From Caballeronia sordidicola (GTDB taxonomy: Bacteria; Pseudomonadota; Gammaproteobacteria; Burkholderiales; Burkholderiaceae), in contig NZ_FCOC02000026.1 of NCBI RefSeq assembly GCF_001544455.2, positions 20,869-84,868 of the forward strand: a stretch of 64,000 nucleotides of DNA, given 5' to 3'. The notes under the pieces are model-generated. The model saw nothing but the letters and a program-made list of their open reading frames with translations. It was not told the DNA's origin and did not search any database. Shown one piece after another: positions 15,682 to 23,468 of the stretch. Both the position numbers and the translations under genes were made by a program. Every line of letters begins with the position of its first letter. The first letter of the stretch is position 1.

Positions 15682-16698
15682 ATGAAAGTTTTCTACGACA
15701 AAGACGCCGATCTCTCCCTCATCAAGGGCAAGCAGGTCACGATCATCGGCTATGGCTCGCAAGGCCATGCACACGCACTGAACCTGAAGGACAGCGGCGT
15801 GAACGTGACGGTCGGCCTGCGCAAGAACGGCGCATCGTGGAGCAAGGCTGAGAAGGCCGGACTGAAGGTCAAGGAAGTGGCCGAAGCCGTGAAGGGCGCA
15901 GATGTGGTCATGATGCTGCTGCCGGACGAGCAGATCGCCGAAGTCTACAAGAACGAAGTGCACGACAACGCCAAGGAAGGCGCTGCATTGGCATTCGCGC
16001 ACGGTTTCAACGTGCATTACGGCCAGGTCATCCCGCGCACCGACCTCGACGTGATCATGATCGCCCCGAAGGCGCCGGGTCACACCGTGCGCGGCACGTA
16101 CGCACAAGGCGGCGGCGTTCCGCACCTGATCGCGGTCGCGCAGGACAAGTCGGGCTCGGCGCGAGACGTGGCTTTGTCGTATGCAGCGGCGAACGGCGGC
16201 GGCCGTGCCGGCATTATTGAAACGAATTTCCGTGAAGAAACCGAAACGGACTTGTTCGGCGAGCAGGCTGTTCTGTGCGGCGGTACGGTCGACCTGATCA
16301 AGGCCGGCTTCGAAACGCTGGTGGAAGCGGGTTACGCGCCGGAAATGGCTTACTTCGAATGCCTGCATGAACTGAAGCTGATCGTCGACCTGATTTATGA
16401 AGGCGGTATCGCCAACATGAACTACTCGATCTCGAACAACGCCGAATATGGCGAGTACGTGACGGGTCCGAAGATCGTGACGGCTGAAACGAAGAAGGCG
16501 ATGAAGCAGGTTCTCACGGACATCCAGACCGGCGAGTACGCGAAGAGCTTCATCATTGAAAACCGTGCGGGTGCGCCGACGCTGCAATCGCGCCGCCGGC
16601 TTACGGCCGAGCACCAGATCGAAACGGTTGGCGCCAAGCTGCGCGCAATGATGCCGTGGATTGCCGCCAACAAGCTGGTGGATCAGTCGAAGAACTAA
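15682..16698 (+). CDS. ilvC: Ketol-acid reductoisomerase (class I)
   Basis: 338-aa NADPH-dependent enzyme converting acetolactate to 2,3-dihydroxyisovalerate (and the isoleucine counterpart). The Rossmann motif GYGSQGHAHALNL is near residue 25; the Mg-binding and catalytic region is in FREETETDLFGEQAVLCGG and the ECLHELKLIVDLIYEGG segment. The short length (no duplicated C-terminal domain) makes it class I. An AAGGAA-type ribosome site precedes the ATG. Ends the ilv operon, followed by a strong terminator. Confidence 0.97.
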   Translation: MKVFYDKDADLSLIKGKQVTIIGYGSQGHAHALNLKDSGVNVTVGLRKNGASWSKAEKAGLKVKEVAEAVKGADVVMMLLPDEQIAEVYKNEVHDNAKEGAALAFAHGFNVHYGQVIPRTDLDVIMIAPKAPGHTVRGTYAQGGGVPHLIAVAQDKSGSARDVALSYAAANGGGRAGIIETNFREETETDLFGEQAVLCGGTVDLIKAGFETLVEAGYAPEMAYFECLHELKLIVDLIYEGGIANMNYSISNNAEYGEYVTGPKIVTAETKKAMKQVLTDIQTGEYAKSFIIENRAGAPTLQSRRRLTAEHQIETVGAKLRAMMPWIAANKLVDQSKN

Positions 16699-16756
16699 AT
16701 ATCGCCTGATTTTGCTTGAACGACCGGCGTTGTTTGCCGGTCATAGTGAAGACCGA

Positions 16757-16793
16757 AAGCCGTCCGGGGTCGTTGGGCTCCGGACGGCTTTTG
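16757..16793 (+). terminator. Rho-independent terminator after ilvC
   Basis: Perfect inverted repeat AGCCGTCCGG...CCGGACGGCT (16758-16767 with 16780-16789) followed by TTTT. It separates the ilv operon from psd. Confidence 0.85.
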
Positions 16794-16830
16794 CTATCCT
16801 ACGGTTTTACTAAAAATACAGAACCTGTTC

Positions 16831-17475
16831 ATGAACTATCCACATCCGATCATCGCGCGCGAAGGCTGGCCGTTTATTGCCATTGCGGTTGTCATTGCCG
16901 TGTTGATCCAGGCCATCGGCGGCTTTGGTTTTGCCTGGCCGTTCTGGCTGCTCGCGATTTTCGTCGTGCAGTTTTTCCGCGATCCCGCCCGCCCGATTCC
17001 CGTTCAGGCCAACGCCGTGCTGTGTCCCGCCGATGGCCGGATCGTCGCTGTGGAAACGGCTCACGACCCTTACGCGAATCGCGAAGCCCTGAAGATCAGC
17101 GTGTTCATGAACGTGTTCAATGTGCACTCGCAGCGCTCGCCAGTCGATGGCGCGATCAGCAAGGTCGAGTATTTCCCGGGTTCGTACCTGAACGCCGCCG
17201 TCGACAAGGCATCGACCGAGAATGAGCGCAATGCCATCGTGATCCAGACCGCGGCGGGGCACACGGTCACGTCGGTGCAGATCGCGGGGCTGATTGCGCG
17301 GCGCATTTTGTGCTATGTCCACGTGGGCGAGCCGCTCAATCGTGGCCAGCGTTATGGTTTTATCCGCTTTGGATCGCGCGTTGACGTGTATTTACCGGTG
17401 GGAAGCCGTCCGCGTGTGGCGATTGGCGAGAAAGTATCGGCGTCGTCCACGATTCTTGCCGAGTTCGCCGAGTAA
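16831..17475 (+). CDS. psd: Phosphatidylserine decarboxylase (short form)
   Basis: 214-aa proenzyme of the short PSD class found in many beta- and alphaproteobacteria. The N-terminal hydrophobic hairpin (residues about 10-47) anchors it to the inner membrane. It self-cleaves before Ser182 in the FGSRVDVYLP motif to create the pyruvoyl cofactor and makes phosphatidylethanolamine from phosphatidylserine. The short spacing to pssA (78 bases), which makes the substrate, indicates one operon. Confidence 0.93.
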   Translation: MNYPHPIIAREGWPFIAIAVVIAVLIQAIGGFGFAWPFWLLAIFVVQFFRDPARPIPVQANAVLCPADGRIVAVETAHDPYANREALKISVFMNVFNVHSQRSPVDGAISKVEYFPGSYLNAAVDKASTENERNAIVIQTAAGHTVTSVQIAGLIARRILCYVHVGEPLNRGQRYGFIRFGSRVDVYLPVGSRPRVAIGEKVSASSTILAEFAE

Positions 17476-17553
17476 TCGAGCTCGTCCAGCTAATCGAGCT
17501 GAAACAAACAGTTTAAACAAGCGGTAAAACCAGGCTGCACAACGGAGGACTCG

Positions 17554-18420
17554 ATGGCGGCACTCAAACCGCGCCGGACGCGAAGCACCGCAACACCACC
17601 GCGGGCGTTTCGCCGCAACAAGTCGACGCAAGATATTGGCGTGCTCGAAACGAGGCGTGCGAAGCGGCAACAGTTTTTGAGGAAGCGCGGCATCTATTTG
17701 CTGCCCAACGCATTCACCACGGCGGCGTTGTTCTGCGGCTTTTTCGCGGTCGTGCAGGCCATGAACGTGCGCTTCGAGATTGCGGCTATCGCGATCTTCG
17801 TGGCCATGGTGCTCGACGGCATGGACGGCCGTGTCGCGCGCATGACGCATACGCAAAGCGCGTTTGGCGAGCAGTTCGACAGTCTCTCGGACATGGTGTC
17901 GTTCGGCGTCGCGCCCGCGCTGGTGATGTATGAATGGATCCTGAAGGATCTCGGCCGCTGGGGCTGGCTCGCGGCTTTCGTCTATTGCTCGGGCGCGGCG
18001 TTGCGGCTTGCGCGCTTCAATACGAACGTGGGCGTGGTCGATAAACGCTATTTCCAGGGCCTGCCGAGTCCGGCAGCGGCAGCGCTGATCGCGGGTTTCG
18101 TGTGGCTCGCCACCGATAACCGCGTGCCGCTCAAGCTGGTATGGCTGCCGTGGGTGGCGTTTGCACTGACCATCTATGCGGGCGTGACCATGGTGTCGAA
18201 CGCGCCGTTCTACAGCGGCAAGGCGCTCGACGTCCGTTTTCGCGTGCCGTTCGCCGGGGTGTTGCTGGTGGTGGTGGCGTTTGTGCTCGTGTCGTCCGAT
18301 CCGCCGCTGATGTTGTTTGGACTTTTTGTGCTTTATGGCTTCTCGGGCTATGCCTGGTGGGGATATATGAGTTTGAGAGGACGGCCGAATCCGGCACGCT
18401 CATCGGAAAAAGCGCATTGA
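17554..18420 (+). CDS. pssA: CDP-diacylglycerol-serine O-phosphatidyltransferase
   Basis: 288-aa type II phosphatidylserine synthase. The CDP-alcohol phosphatidyltransferase signature is complete: DGMDGRVAR, eight residues, GEQFDSLSD (residues about 89-114). It is followed by several membrane helices. The basic N-terminus (residues 1-50) is typical of the membrane-bound form. With psd just upstream it forms the phosphatidylethanolamine pathway. A strong terminator follows the stop by 7 bases. Confidence 0.93.
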   Translation: MAALKPRRTRSTATPPRAFRRNKSTQDIGVLETRRAKRQQFLRKRGIYLLPNAFTTAALFCGFFAVVQAMNVRFEIAAIAIFVAMVLDGMDGRVARMTHTQSAFGEQFDSLSDMVSFGVAPALVMYEWILKDLGRWGWLAAFVYCSGAALRLARFNTNVGVVDKRYFQGLPSPAAAALIAGFVWLATDNRVPLKLVWLPWVAFALTIYAGVTMVSNAPFYSGKALDVRFRVPFAGVLLVVVAFVLVSSDPPLMLFGLFVLYGFSGYAWWGYMSLRGRPNPARSSEKAH

Positions 18421-18427
18421 ATATGAC

Positions 18428-18461
18428 GCGCATCGGTTTTTACGGCCGATGCGCTTTTTTT
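18428..18461 (+). terminator. Terminator after pssA
   Basis: GCGCATCGG (18428-18436) pairs with CCGATGCGC (18446-18454) and is followed by seven T. This isolates psd-pssA from the leuA promoter. Confidence 0.9.
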
Positions 18462-18509
18462 GTGGCTGCGCGATTACAAAACCCCAATCACCCTGATCGG
18501 AAAGCCCAA

Positions 18510-18538
18510 TTGCACGCTCTCAAAAATGCCGTTATAGT
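18510..18538 (+). promoter_or_regulatory. Sigma-70 promoter for the leuA leader transcript
   Basis: TTGCAC at 18510-18515 and TATAGT at 18533-18538 with an ideal 17-base gap. The start of transcription is expected six or seven bases past the -10, at about 18545, which is the A of the leader peptide ATG. Confidence 0.75.
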
Positions 18539-18544
18539 CTGCGA

Positions 18545-18631
18545 ATGAATTTTTTCGCCCATCTCCTCTCGTTGTCCCTAGCCGGTGCGCCGCTACGCGC
18601 GCTACCGCTACTGGCGCGCCTGCCGCGCTAA
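18545..18631 (+). CDS. leuL: leuA leader peptide (leucine attenuator)
   Basis: 28-residue ORF beginning MNFFAHLLSLSLAG, with nine leucines. Four of the nine leucine codons are CTA (at residues 12, 17, 20 and 22), a codon that is rare in high-GC Burkholderiaceae, and five leucines are packed between residues 17 and 26. No ribosome site precedes the ATG and the predicted transcription start coincides with it, so the mRNA is probably leaderless, as known for trpL of Sinorhizobium. Role: ribosome stalling at leucine codons when Leu-tRNA is scarce would favour an antiterminator in the following RNA. Too short for standard gene calling. Confidence 0.75.
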   Translation: MNFFAHLLSLSLAGAPLRALPLLARLPR

Positions 18632-18659
18632 GCTTCCCGCCTCCCGTCTGCTCGTTCGT

Positions 18660-18724
18660 GGTTTTCGACGCCAGCGGTGGCGCGAACACCCGAATTCCGT
18701 ATCGCTTTTCTCCACCGTTTTCTT
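18660..18724 (+). promoter_or_regulatory. Attenuator: alternative hairpins before leuA
   Basis: Hairpin A, 18660-18690: GGT, TTCG and CGCCA (18669-18673) pair with TGGCG (18678-18682), CGAA and ACC around the loop GCGG. Hairpin B: CGGTGG (18675-18680) with CCACCG (18712-18717), helped by GCGA/TCGC (18682-18685 with 18702-18705), then TTTTCTT. The two share bases 18675-18690, so they exclude each other; B has the shape of a terminator and A of an antiterminator. B's stem is short with an internal loop, so strength needs folding to judge. Confidence 0.55.
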
Positions 18725-18754
18725 AAATCTAAAAGTCCCTACTGGAGCCCGAAC

Positions 18755-20299
18755 ATGGCAGACAAACTCATCATTTTCGACACGACGCTTCGCGATGGCG
18801 AGCAATCCCCGGGCGCGTCGATGACAAAAGACGAGAAGATCCGGATCGCAAAAGCACTCGAAAGGATGAAGGTCGATGTCATCGAAGCCGGTTTCGCCGC
18901 CAGTTCGAACGGTGATTTCGACGCGATCCATACGATTGCGGGCCTGATCAAGGACAGCACGATCTGCTCGCTCGCCCGCGCCAACGACAAGGACATCCAG
19001 CGCGCCGCCGACGCGCTCAAGCCTGCCGATCACTTCCGGATTCATACGTTCATCGCGACCTCCGCGCTGCATATGGAAAAGAAGCTGCGCATGAGCGCCG
19101 ATCAGGTCTACGAGCAGGCGCGTCTTGCCACGCGTTTCGCGCGCAAGTTCACCGATGACGTGGAATTCTCGCCGGAAGACGGCAGCCGCTCGGATCTCGA
19201 CTTCCTGTGCCGCGTGCTCGAGGCGGTGATCGACGAAGGCGCGACCATCATCAATATTCCGGATACCGTCGGCTACGCCGTGCCGGAGGGCTACGGCAAC
19301 CTCATCAAGACCATCCGCGAACGCGTGCCGAATTCGGACAAGGCGATCTGGTCCGTGCATTGCCACGACGACCTCGGCATGGCGGTCGCCAATTCGCTGG
19401 CCGGCGTGCATATCGGTGGGGCGCGCCAGATCGAGTGCACTATCAATGGTCTCGGCGAGCGCGCTGGGAACACGGCGCTCGAAGAAGTCGTGATGGCAAT
19501 GAAAACGCGCAAGGATTACTACGGGCTGGAACTCGGGATCGACACCACGCATATTGTCCCGACTTCCAAGCTGGTGTCGCAGATCACGGGTTTTGTCGTG
19601 CAGCCGAACAAGGCCGTGGTCGGCGCGAACGCGTTTGCGCATGCATCCGGCATTCACCAGGACGGCGTGCTCAAGGCGCGCGATACCTACGAAATCATGC
19701 GCGCGGAAGACGTGGGCTGGTCGACCAACAAGATCGTGCTCGGCAAGTTGTCGGGCCGGAACGCGTTCAAGCAGCGTCTGGAAGACCTCGGCGTGACGCT
19801 GGAATCGGAAACGGACGTAAACGCCGCGTTCGTGCGTTTCAAGGAACTCGCCGACCGCAAATCGGAAATCTTCGATGAAGACATCATGGCGATCGTCTCC
19901 GAGGAATCGGCCGAGGCTCAGGCAAAGGAAACGTTCCGCTTCGTCTCGCTTGCGCAGCACTCCGAGACGGGTGAGCAGCCGCACGCACGCGTGGTGTTCG
20001 CCGTCGATGGAACCGAAGTGCGTGGCGAAGCGCGCGGCAATGGTCCGGTGGACGCGACGCTCCACGCGATTGAATCGAAGGTGACGAGCGGCGCCGAGCT
20101 CGTGCTGTACTCGGTCAACGCAATCACAACCGGTACGCAGGCTCAGGGCGAAGTGACCGTGCGCTTGTCAAAGAGCGGCCGGATTGTGAATGGCGTGGGC
20201 ACGGATCCGGACATCGTGGCGGCATCGGCGAAAGCGTATCTCGCCGCGCTCAACAAGCTTCATTCGAAAGTCGAGAAGCTCAATCCGCAGCTTTCCTGA
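18755..20299 (+). CDS. leuA: 2-isopropylmalate synthase
   Basis: 514-aa first enzyme of leucine synthesis, joining acetyl-CoA and 2-ketoisovalerate. The metal/acceptor motif IIFDTTLRDGEQSPGASM is at residues about 6-23, the HCHDDLGMAVANSLAGV metal-binding region near 205, and the C-terminal LeuA regulatory (allosteric leucine) domain occupies the last 120 residues. The ATG at 18755 is preferred to an in-frame ATG at 18677 that would lie in the attenuator. Leucine attenuation (upstream) and feedback inhibition probably both control it. Confidence 0.96.
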   Translation: MADKLIIFDTTLRDGEQSPGASMTKDEKIRIAKALERMKVDVIEAGFAASSNGDFDAIHTIAGLIKDSTICSLARANDKDIQRAADALKPADHFRIHTFIATSALHMEKKLRMSADQVYEQARLATRFARKFTDDVEFSPEDGSRSDLDFLCRVLEAVIDEGATIINIPDTVGYAVPEGYGNLIKTIRERVPNSDKAIWSVHCHDDLGMAVANSLAGVHIGGARQIECTINGLGERAGNTALEEVVMAMKTRKDYYGLELGIDTTHIVPTSKLVSQITGFVVQPNKAVVGANAFAHASGIHQDGVLKARDTYEIMRAEDVGWSTNKIVLGKLSGRNAFKQRLEDLGVTLESETDVNAAFVRFKELADRKSEIFDEDIMAIVSEESAEAQAKETFRFVSLAQHSETGEQPHARVVFAVDGTEVRGEARGNGPVDATLHAIESKVTSGAELVLYSVNAITTGTQAQGEVTVRLSKSGRIVNGVGTDPDIVAASAKAYLAALNKLHSKVEKLNPQLS

Positions 20300-20348
20300 T
20301 TTCGATGGATGTAAAGCAAGGCGTTTGATCCGGTCGCCTTGCTGATTG

Positions 20349-20382
20349 AAACGGCTCTCGCCAAAAGCGGGGGCCGTTTTTT
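20349..20382 (+). terminator. Terminator after leuA
   Basis: AAACGGC (20349-20355) and CTCGC pair with GCGGG and GCCGTTT, followed by a run of T to 20382. Confidence 0.85.
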
Positions 20383-20431
20383 AATTGGTTTGCGATCAAC
20401 GAAATGTCCGTTTGGTTTCGGGGCCGCGACG

Positions 20432-20459
20432 AAAAAATGCCGCGTTTGACGGCGGCATG
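20432..20459 (-). terminator. Terminator of the lipoprotein gene (minus strand)
   Basis: Read leftward, ATGCCGCC...GCGGCAT is followed by TTTTTT (plus-strand AAAAAA at 20432-20437). It faces the leuA terminator, as expected for convergent genes. Confidence 0.75.
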
Positions 20460-20485
20460 ATTTCAATGAATGTCTTCCCGGTGCA

Positions 20486-20992
20486 TCAGAAGAAATTCCT
20501 GCGATCGGGATCGTGCAGCGGATCCGGCGTTTTTTGCGTCAGGCGCACAATGCCCTGGTCATCGAAATAGAAGCTGAACATCATGTACCAGTATCCTGCT
20601 TCCATATACCGGTAAGTCCAGACTTCGCGCTTCATCAGCGGAAAGTAGGACGTCTCCACGGGCCGTCCGAAATTGAGGAGCACGTCCTTGCGGGTCCACG
20701 TGCCGATCTGCGCCTTGTAGAACTCGTTTTCATCGAGAACCTGACGCACGCTCACGATTTTCCCCGATGCATCGATATCCGCCGCCGTCGTGACTTCGCC
20801 CAGCGGCTGCGTGGGCCACATCAGGCGTTTGCCGCCATTCGGCAGGTCGTACACTTCTTTCGGCGGCCCGAGCCGCGCCGTCACCGTGGACGCATCCGCG
20901 CCCGCCTGATAGTTCTGCCACGGCTGCGCACACGCAGTCAGCAACAGGGCCAGTACCATGACGGCTGGTTTTCGTATCGAATTGATCAACAT
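20486..20992 (-). CDS. Outer-membrane-type lipoprotein, SmpA/OmlA-like
   Basis: 168-aa protein with a type II signal: basic N-terminus, hydrophobic core and lipobox LTAC with the lipidated cysteine at residue 21. The mature part contains a repeated pattern (ARLGPPKEVYDLPNGGKRLMWP and LNFGRPVETSYFPLMKREVWTY) that resembles the BamE/SmpA fold, in which a short G-x-P turn follows a helix. No catalytic motif. The ATG at 20992 is taken rather than an upstream in-frame site because the lipoprotein signal starts there. Monocistronic. Confidence 0.75.
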   Translation of the reverse strand: MLINSIRKPAVMVLALLLTACAQPWQNYQAGADASTVTARLGPPKEVYDLPNGGKRLMWPTQPLGEVTTAADIDASGKIVSVRQVLDENEFYKAQIGTWTRKDVLLNFGRPVETSYFPLMKREVWTYRYMEAGYWYMMFSFYFDDQGIVRLTQKTPDPLHDPDRRNFF

Positions 20993-21254
20993 TGAAGCCT
21001 CCTTCGTGTGCGTGTCCACAGGTCATCGTGGGGTTTTTGCTGTGGTGCTTATTTTGACATGGGGCGCAGCGCGTTGCGGGTGATGCGCTCGCTTGTTCAG
21101 GAAACGCGCAGGCATGCACCGATATTCCATTACGTCCCATTACGTCGATTGCTCGGACTACGCCGCGCATTCCGGCGAAGCGGCTGTGGATATTGCACGC
21201 GGCATGTGCTGCAGCCTATGATCCGCGGTCGAGTTTTTATCCTGGATGAGCGGT

Positions 21255-22562
21255 ATGAAATTGCACGACCGGTTGATTTCGTGGAGCGTCCGTCTTGCGG
21301 CGGCCTTGAGCCTTGGCGGTTTTGTTTTCGCTTCGCAGATCTCGGCGGCGCCCGCGCCTGTGCCCAATCTCGCGCCGATCCGAATCGCGATGATCGAAGG
21401 CATGTCGGGACCGTTTGCGAACGCGGGCGCGTCGGTCGAGCGCAATCTGCGCTTCGGCGTCGAACGCGTGAACGCCAATGGCGGCGTGGCATTGCCGGAC
21501 GGCCGGCATCCGCTGCAACTGGTCGTCCTCGACGGCCGGGGCAGCAGCGAAGCCAGTCTTGTCCAGTTGCGCGCGGCAATCGACCAGGGAATCGGCTTCA
21601 TCGCGCAGGGCAACAGTTCGGCGGTGGCCGCCGCGCTCGTCGATGCCATCAGCAAGCAGAACGCCCGCGACCCTGAACATCGCGTTGTATTCCTGAATTA
21701 CTCCGCCGACGACCCGGCGCTCACCAACGAGAACTGCAGCTTCTGGCACTTTCGCTTCGATGCCCACGCGGGCATGCGCATGAACGCCCTGGCCGACGTT
21801 ATCCAGCGTGAGCAATCGGTCAAGAAGGTCTATTTGTTCAACCAGGACTACAGCTTCGGCCACGATGTCAGCCGCGAAGCACAGCGTGCGTTGAAGGAGA
21901 GGCGCCCGGACATCGCAATCGTCGCCGATGAATTCATCCCGGCCGGCCGCGTGAAGGATTTCGCGCCGTACATCGCGAAAATTCGTTCGAGCGGCGCCGA
22001 CGCTGTAATCACCGGCAACTGGGGCAACGACTTGACGCTGCTTGTCAAGGCGGCGCGCGAGCAGGGTCTCGACACGCATTTCTACACTTTTTACGGCAAC
22101 AGCCTGGGCGCGCCCGCCGCGCTGGGCGAGGCTGGCGTGAAACACGTGGTAGCGGTGGCGGACTGGCATCCGAACGCAGGCGGAGCGGCGTCCGATACCT
22201 ACTACGCAGCGTTCCGGACCCGTTTCCCGGCACCCGCCGACGATTACCTGTTCCTGCGCATGCCACTGATGATCGAGATGCTGGCGAACGCAATGCAGCA
22301 GGCTCGCAGCGCCGATCCGACCGCTATCGCCCGGGCGCTGGAGGGAATGAAGCTCGATACCGGCTTCCAGACAACGGAAATGCGCGCCGCCGATCATCAA
22401 CTGATTCAGCCCCTTTACGTGATGGAGATGGACCGGGTTGGCACGCCGGGCGTGCGTTTCGACAACGAAGGCTCGGGTTTTGGCTTCCGCACGCTGCTGA
22501 AAATCCCGGCGGCCAGCACGTCAATGCCGACAACCTGCCAGATGAAACGTCCCGCACCTTGA
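21255..22562 (+). CDS. Periplasmic substrate-binding protein, branched-chain amino acid type
   Basis: 435-aa type I periplasmic binding protein (Leu/Ile/Val-binding family). A signal peptide spans residues 1 to about 32 (hydrophobic LAAALSLGGFVFA, cut near ISA-AP). The mature protein starts with the typical IRIAMIEGMSGPFANAG and has AAIDQGIGFIAQGNSS and NQDYSFGHDVSREAQ. No permease or ATPase genes flank it, so it is an orphan that probably works with a LivHMGF system elsewhere or as a sensor. Ligand unknown. Confidence 0.82.
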   Translation: MKLHDRLISWSVRLAAALSLGGFVFASQISAAPAPVPNLAPIRIAMIEGMSGPFANAGASVERNLRFGVERVNANGGVALPDGRHPLQLVVLDGRGSSEASLVQLRAAIDQGIGFIAQGNSSAVAAALVDAISKQNARDPEHRVVFLNYSADDPALTNENCSFWHFRFDAHAGMRMNALADVIQREQSVKKVYLFNQDYSFGHDVSREAQRALKERRPDIAIVADEFIPAGRVKDFAPYIAKIRSSGADAVITGNWGNDLTLLVKAAREQGLDTHFYTFYGNSLGAPAALGEAGVKHVVAVADWHPNAGGAASDTYYAAFRTRFPAPADDYLFLRMPLMIEMLANAMQQARSADPTAIARALEGMKLDTGFQTTEMRAADHQLIQPLYVMEMDRVGTPGVRFDNEGSGFGFRTLLKIPAASTSMPTTCQMKRPAP

Positions 22563-22626
22563 AAGAAGCGCGGGAAAGCTTGGGCCCACGCCTATTGCAC
22601 GATCAAGTTCGACCGCCGCGACCGTA

Positions 22627-22654
22627 TCGACGGGCAAAATCGCTGTGCTATAAT
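22627..22654 (+). promoter_or_regulatory. rpsO promoter
   Basis: TCGACG at 22627-22632 and a perfect TATAAT at 22649-22654 with a 16-base gap, start near 22661. The mRNA would begin at the base of the structured leader that follows. Confidence 0.7.
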
Positions 22655-22660
22655 TCGCGA

Positions 22661-22712
22661 CTTGCCGTATGTGGGGCCGGGCTTTAAATCCCGCAGAAAC
22701 ACGTCCGGCAAG
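22661..22712 (+). promoter_or_regulatory. Structured rpsO mRNA leader (candidate S15-binding RNA)
   Basis: CTTGCCG (22661-22667) pairs with CGGCAAG (22706-22712). Inside, GTG (22671-22673) can pair with CAC (22700-22702), and CGGG (22678-22681) with CCCG (22690-22693) around the loop CTTTAAAT. Nested paired helices directly after the transcription start are typical of ribosomal-protein autoregulatory leaders. S15 autoregulation by distinct RNA structures is known in several phyla; binding here is inference. Confidence 0.45.
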
Positions 22713-22809
22713 GAATCCAAAGCCGTATTACTGGCCTAGGGAAAGATGTAGAAAACCCACGGCACGGCCCTTCTTCCGTGACCGCCTGTCCGTATCAAAG
22801 GAAAATCAA

Positions 22810-23085
22810 ATGTCTACCGTAGTTGCTCATGCAAAGAAGTCCGACGTCGTCGCAGAATATGCGCGCGGCGCAAATGACACGGGATCGCCTGAAGTGCAGG
22901 TTGCACTGCTCACGACTCGTATCAATGAACTGACCGTTCACTTCAAGGCTCACACGAAGGATCACCACAGCCGCCGCGGTCTGCTGCGCATGGTGAGCCG
23001 CCGTCGCAAGCTGCTCGATTACCTCAAGGGCAAAGACGCTGACCGTTATCGCTCGCTGATCGAAAAGCTGGGCCTGCGCAAGTAA
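22810..23085 (+). CDS. rpsO: 30S ribosomal protein S15
   Basis: 91-aa primary 16S rRNA-binding protein. The conserved core is easily recognised: DTGSPEVQVALLTTRINELT, then HFKAHTKDHHSRRGLL, MVSRRRKLLDYL and DADRYRSLIEKLGLRK. Length is within the usual 89-91. Placed upstream of pnp as in most proteobacteria, with a terminator between them that likely allows partial read-through. Confidence 0.98.
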   Translation: MSTVVAHAKKSDVVAEYARGANDTGSPEVQVALLTTRINELTVHFKAHTKDHHSRRGLLRMVSRRRKLLDYLKGKDADRYRSLIEKLGLRK

Positions 23086-23104
23086 GCGGCTAGCGTTCAC
23101 AACG

Positions 23105-23145
23105 AAATGCCTGTGTCAGTTTGCTGATACAGGCATTTTGTTTTT
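23105..23145 (+). terminator. Terminator between rpsO and pnp
   Basis: ATGCCTGT-G-TCAG (from 23107) pairs with CTGA-T-ACAGGCAT around a TTTG loop, followed by TTTTGTTTTT. Probably leaky, so some pnp mRNA comes from the rpsO promoter. Confidence 0.8.
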
Positions 23146-23280
23146 GAACGGCGCGCTCGCAATCAGCGCGTAGTCATCGCAAGCAGCAAAAACAGTGGGA
23201 ATTATCGAAGGCTTGCATTAAAGCCAAACCGGATCGGAAACCGATTCGACTACAGGGCCGGGCTTCGCCGCAGAGCTTTG

Positions 23281-23422
23281 TGTCATTCCAGCGCGTCATG
23301 CGCATTGCGTGTCGTGTTGCGTTGGAATGACATACACCCCTCTCTTGCGCGGCTGTCGGCCATCGCTTGGCTTCGCGGGGTTTATCGGCGTGTGCGGGGG
23401 TTCCGGAGGGTCCGGAACGCAC
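23281..23422 (+). promoter_or_regulatory. pnp mRNA leader with two long hairpins (candidate RNase III/PNPase control)
   Basis: Hairpin 1: TGTCATTCCA (23281-23290) pairs perfectly with TGGAATGACA (23323-23332) and continues with about five more pairs including G-U. Hairpin 2: GTTCCGGA (23400-23407) and TCCGGAAC (23411-23418) with a GGG loop, extended by GTGC/GCAC. In E. coli, RNase III cleaves a leader hairpin of pnp and PNPase then represses its own mRNA; the same arrangement is inferred here. Confidence 0.5.
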
Positions 23423-23468
23423 GACAACACGTGGGAATGCCGCGGGGCATAACGAAGAAGGAGTGAGA

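Noticed and set aside
18608..20065. Open frame of 485 codons on the minus strand
   Set aside because: Antisense to leuA; same shadow pattern.
23367..23468. Upstream in-frame start for pnp
   Set aside because: It would translate through the second leader hairpin; the ATG at 23469 has a proper AAGGAG site and the canonical N-terminus.
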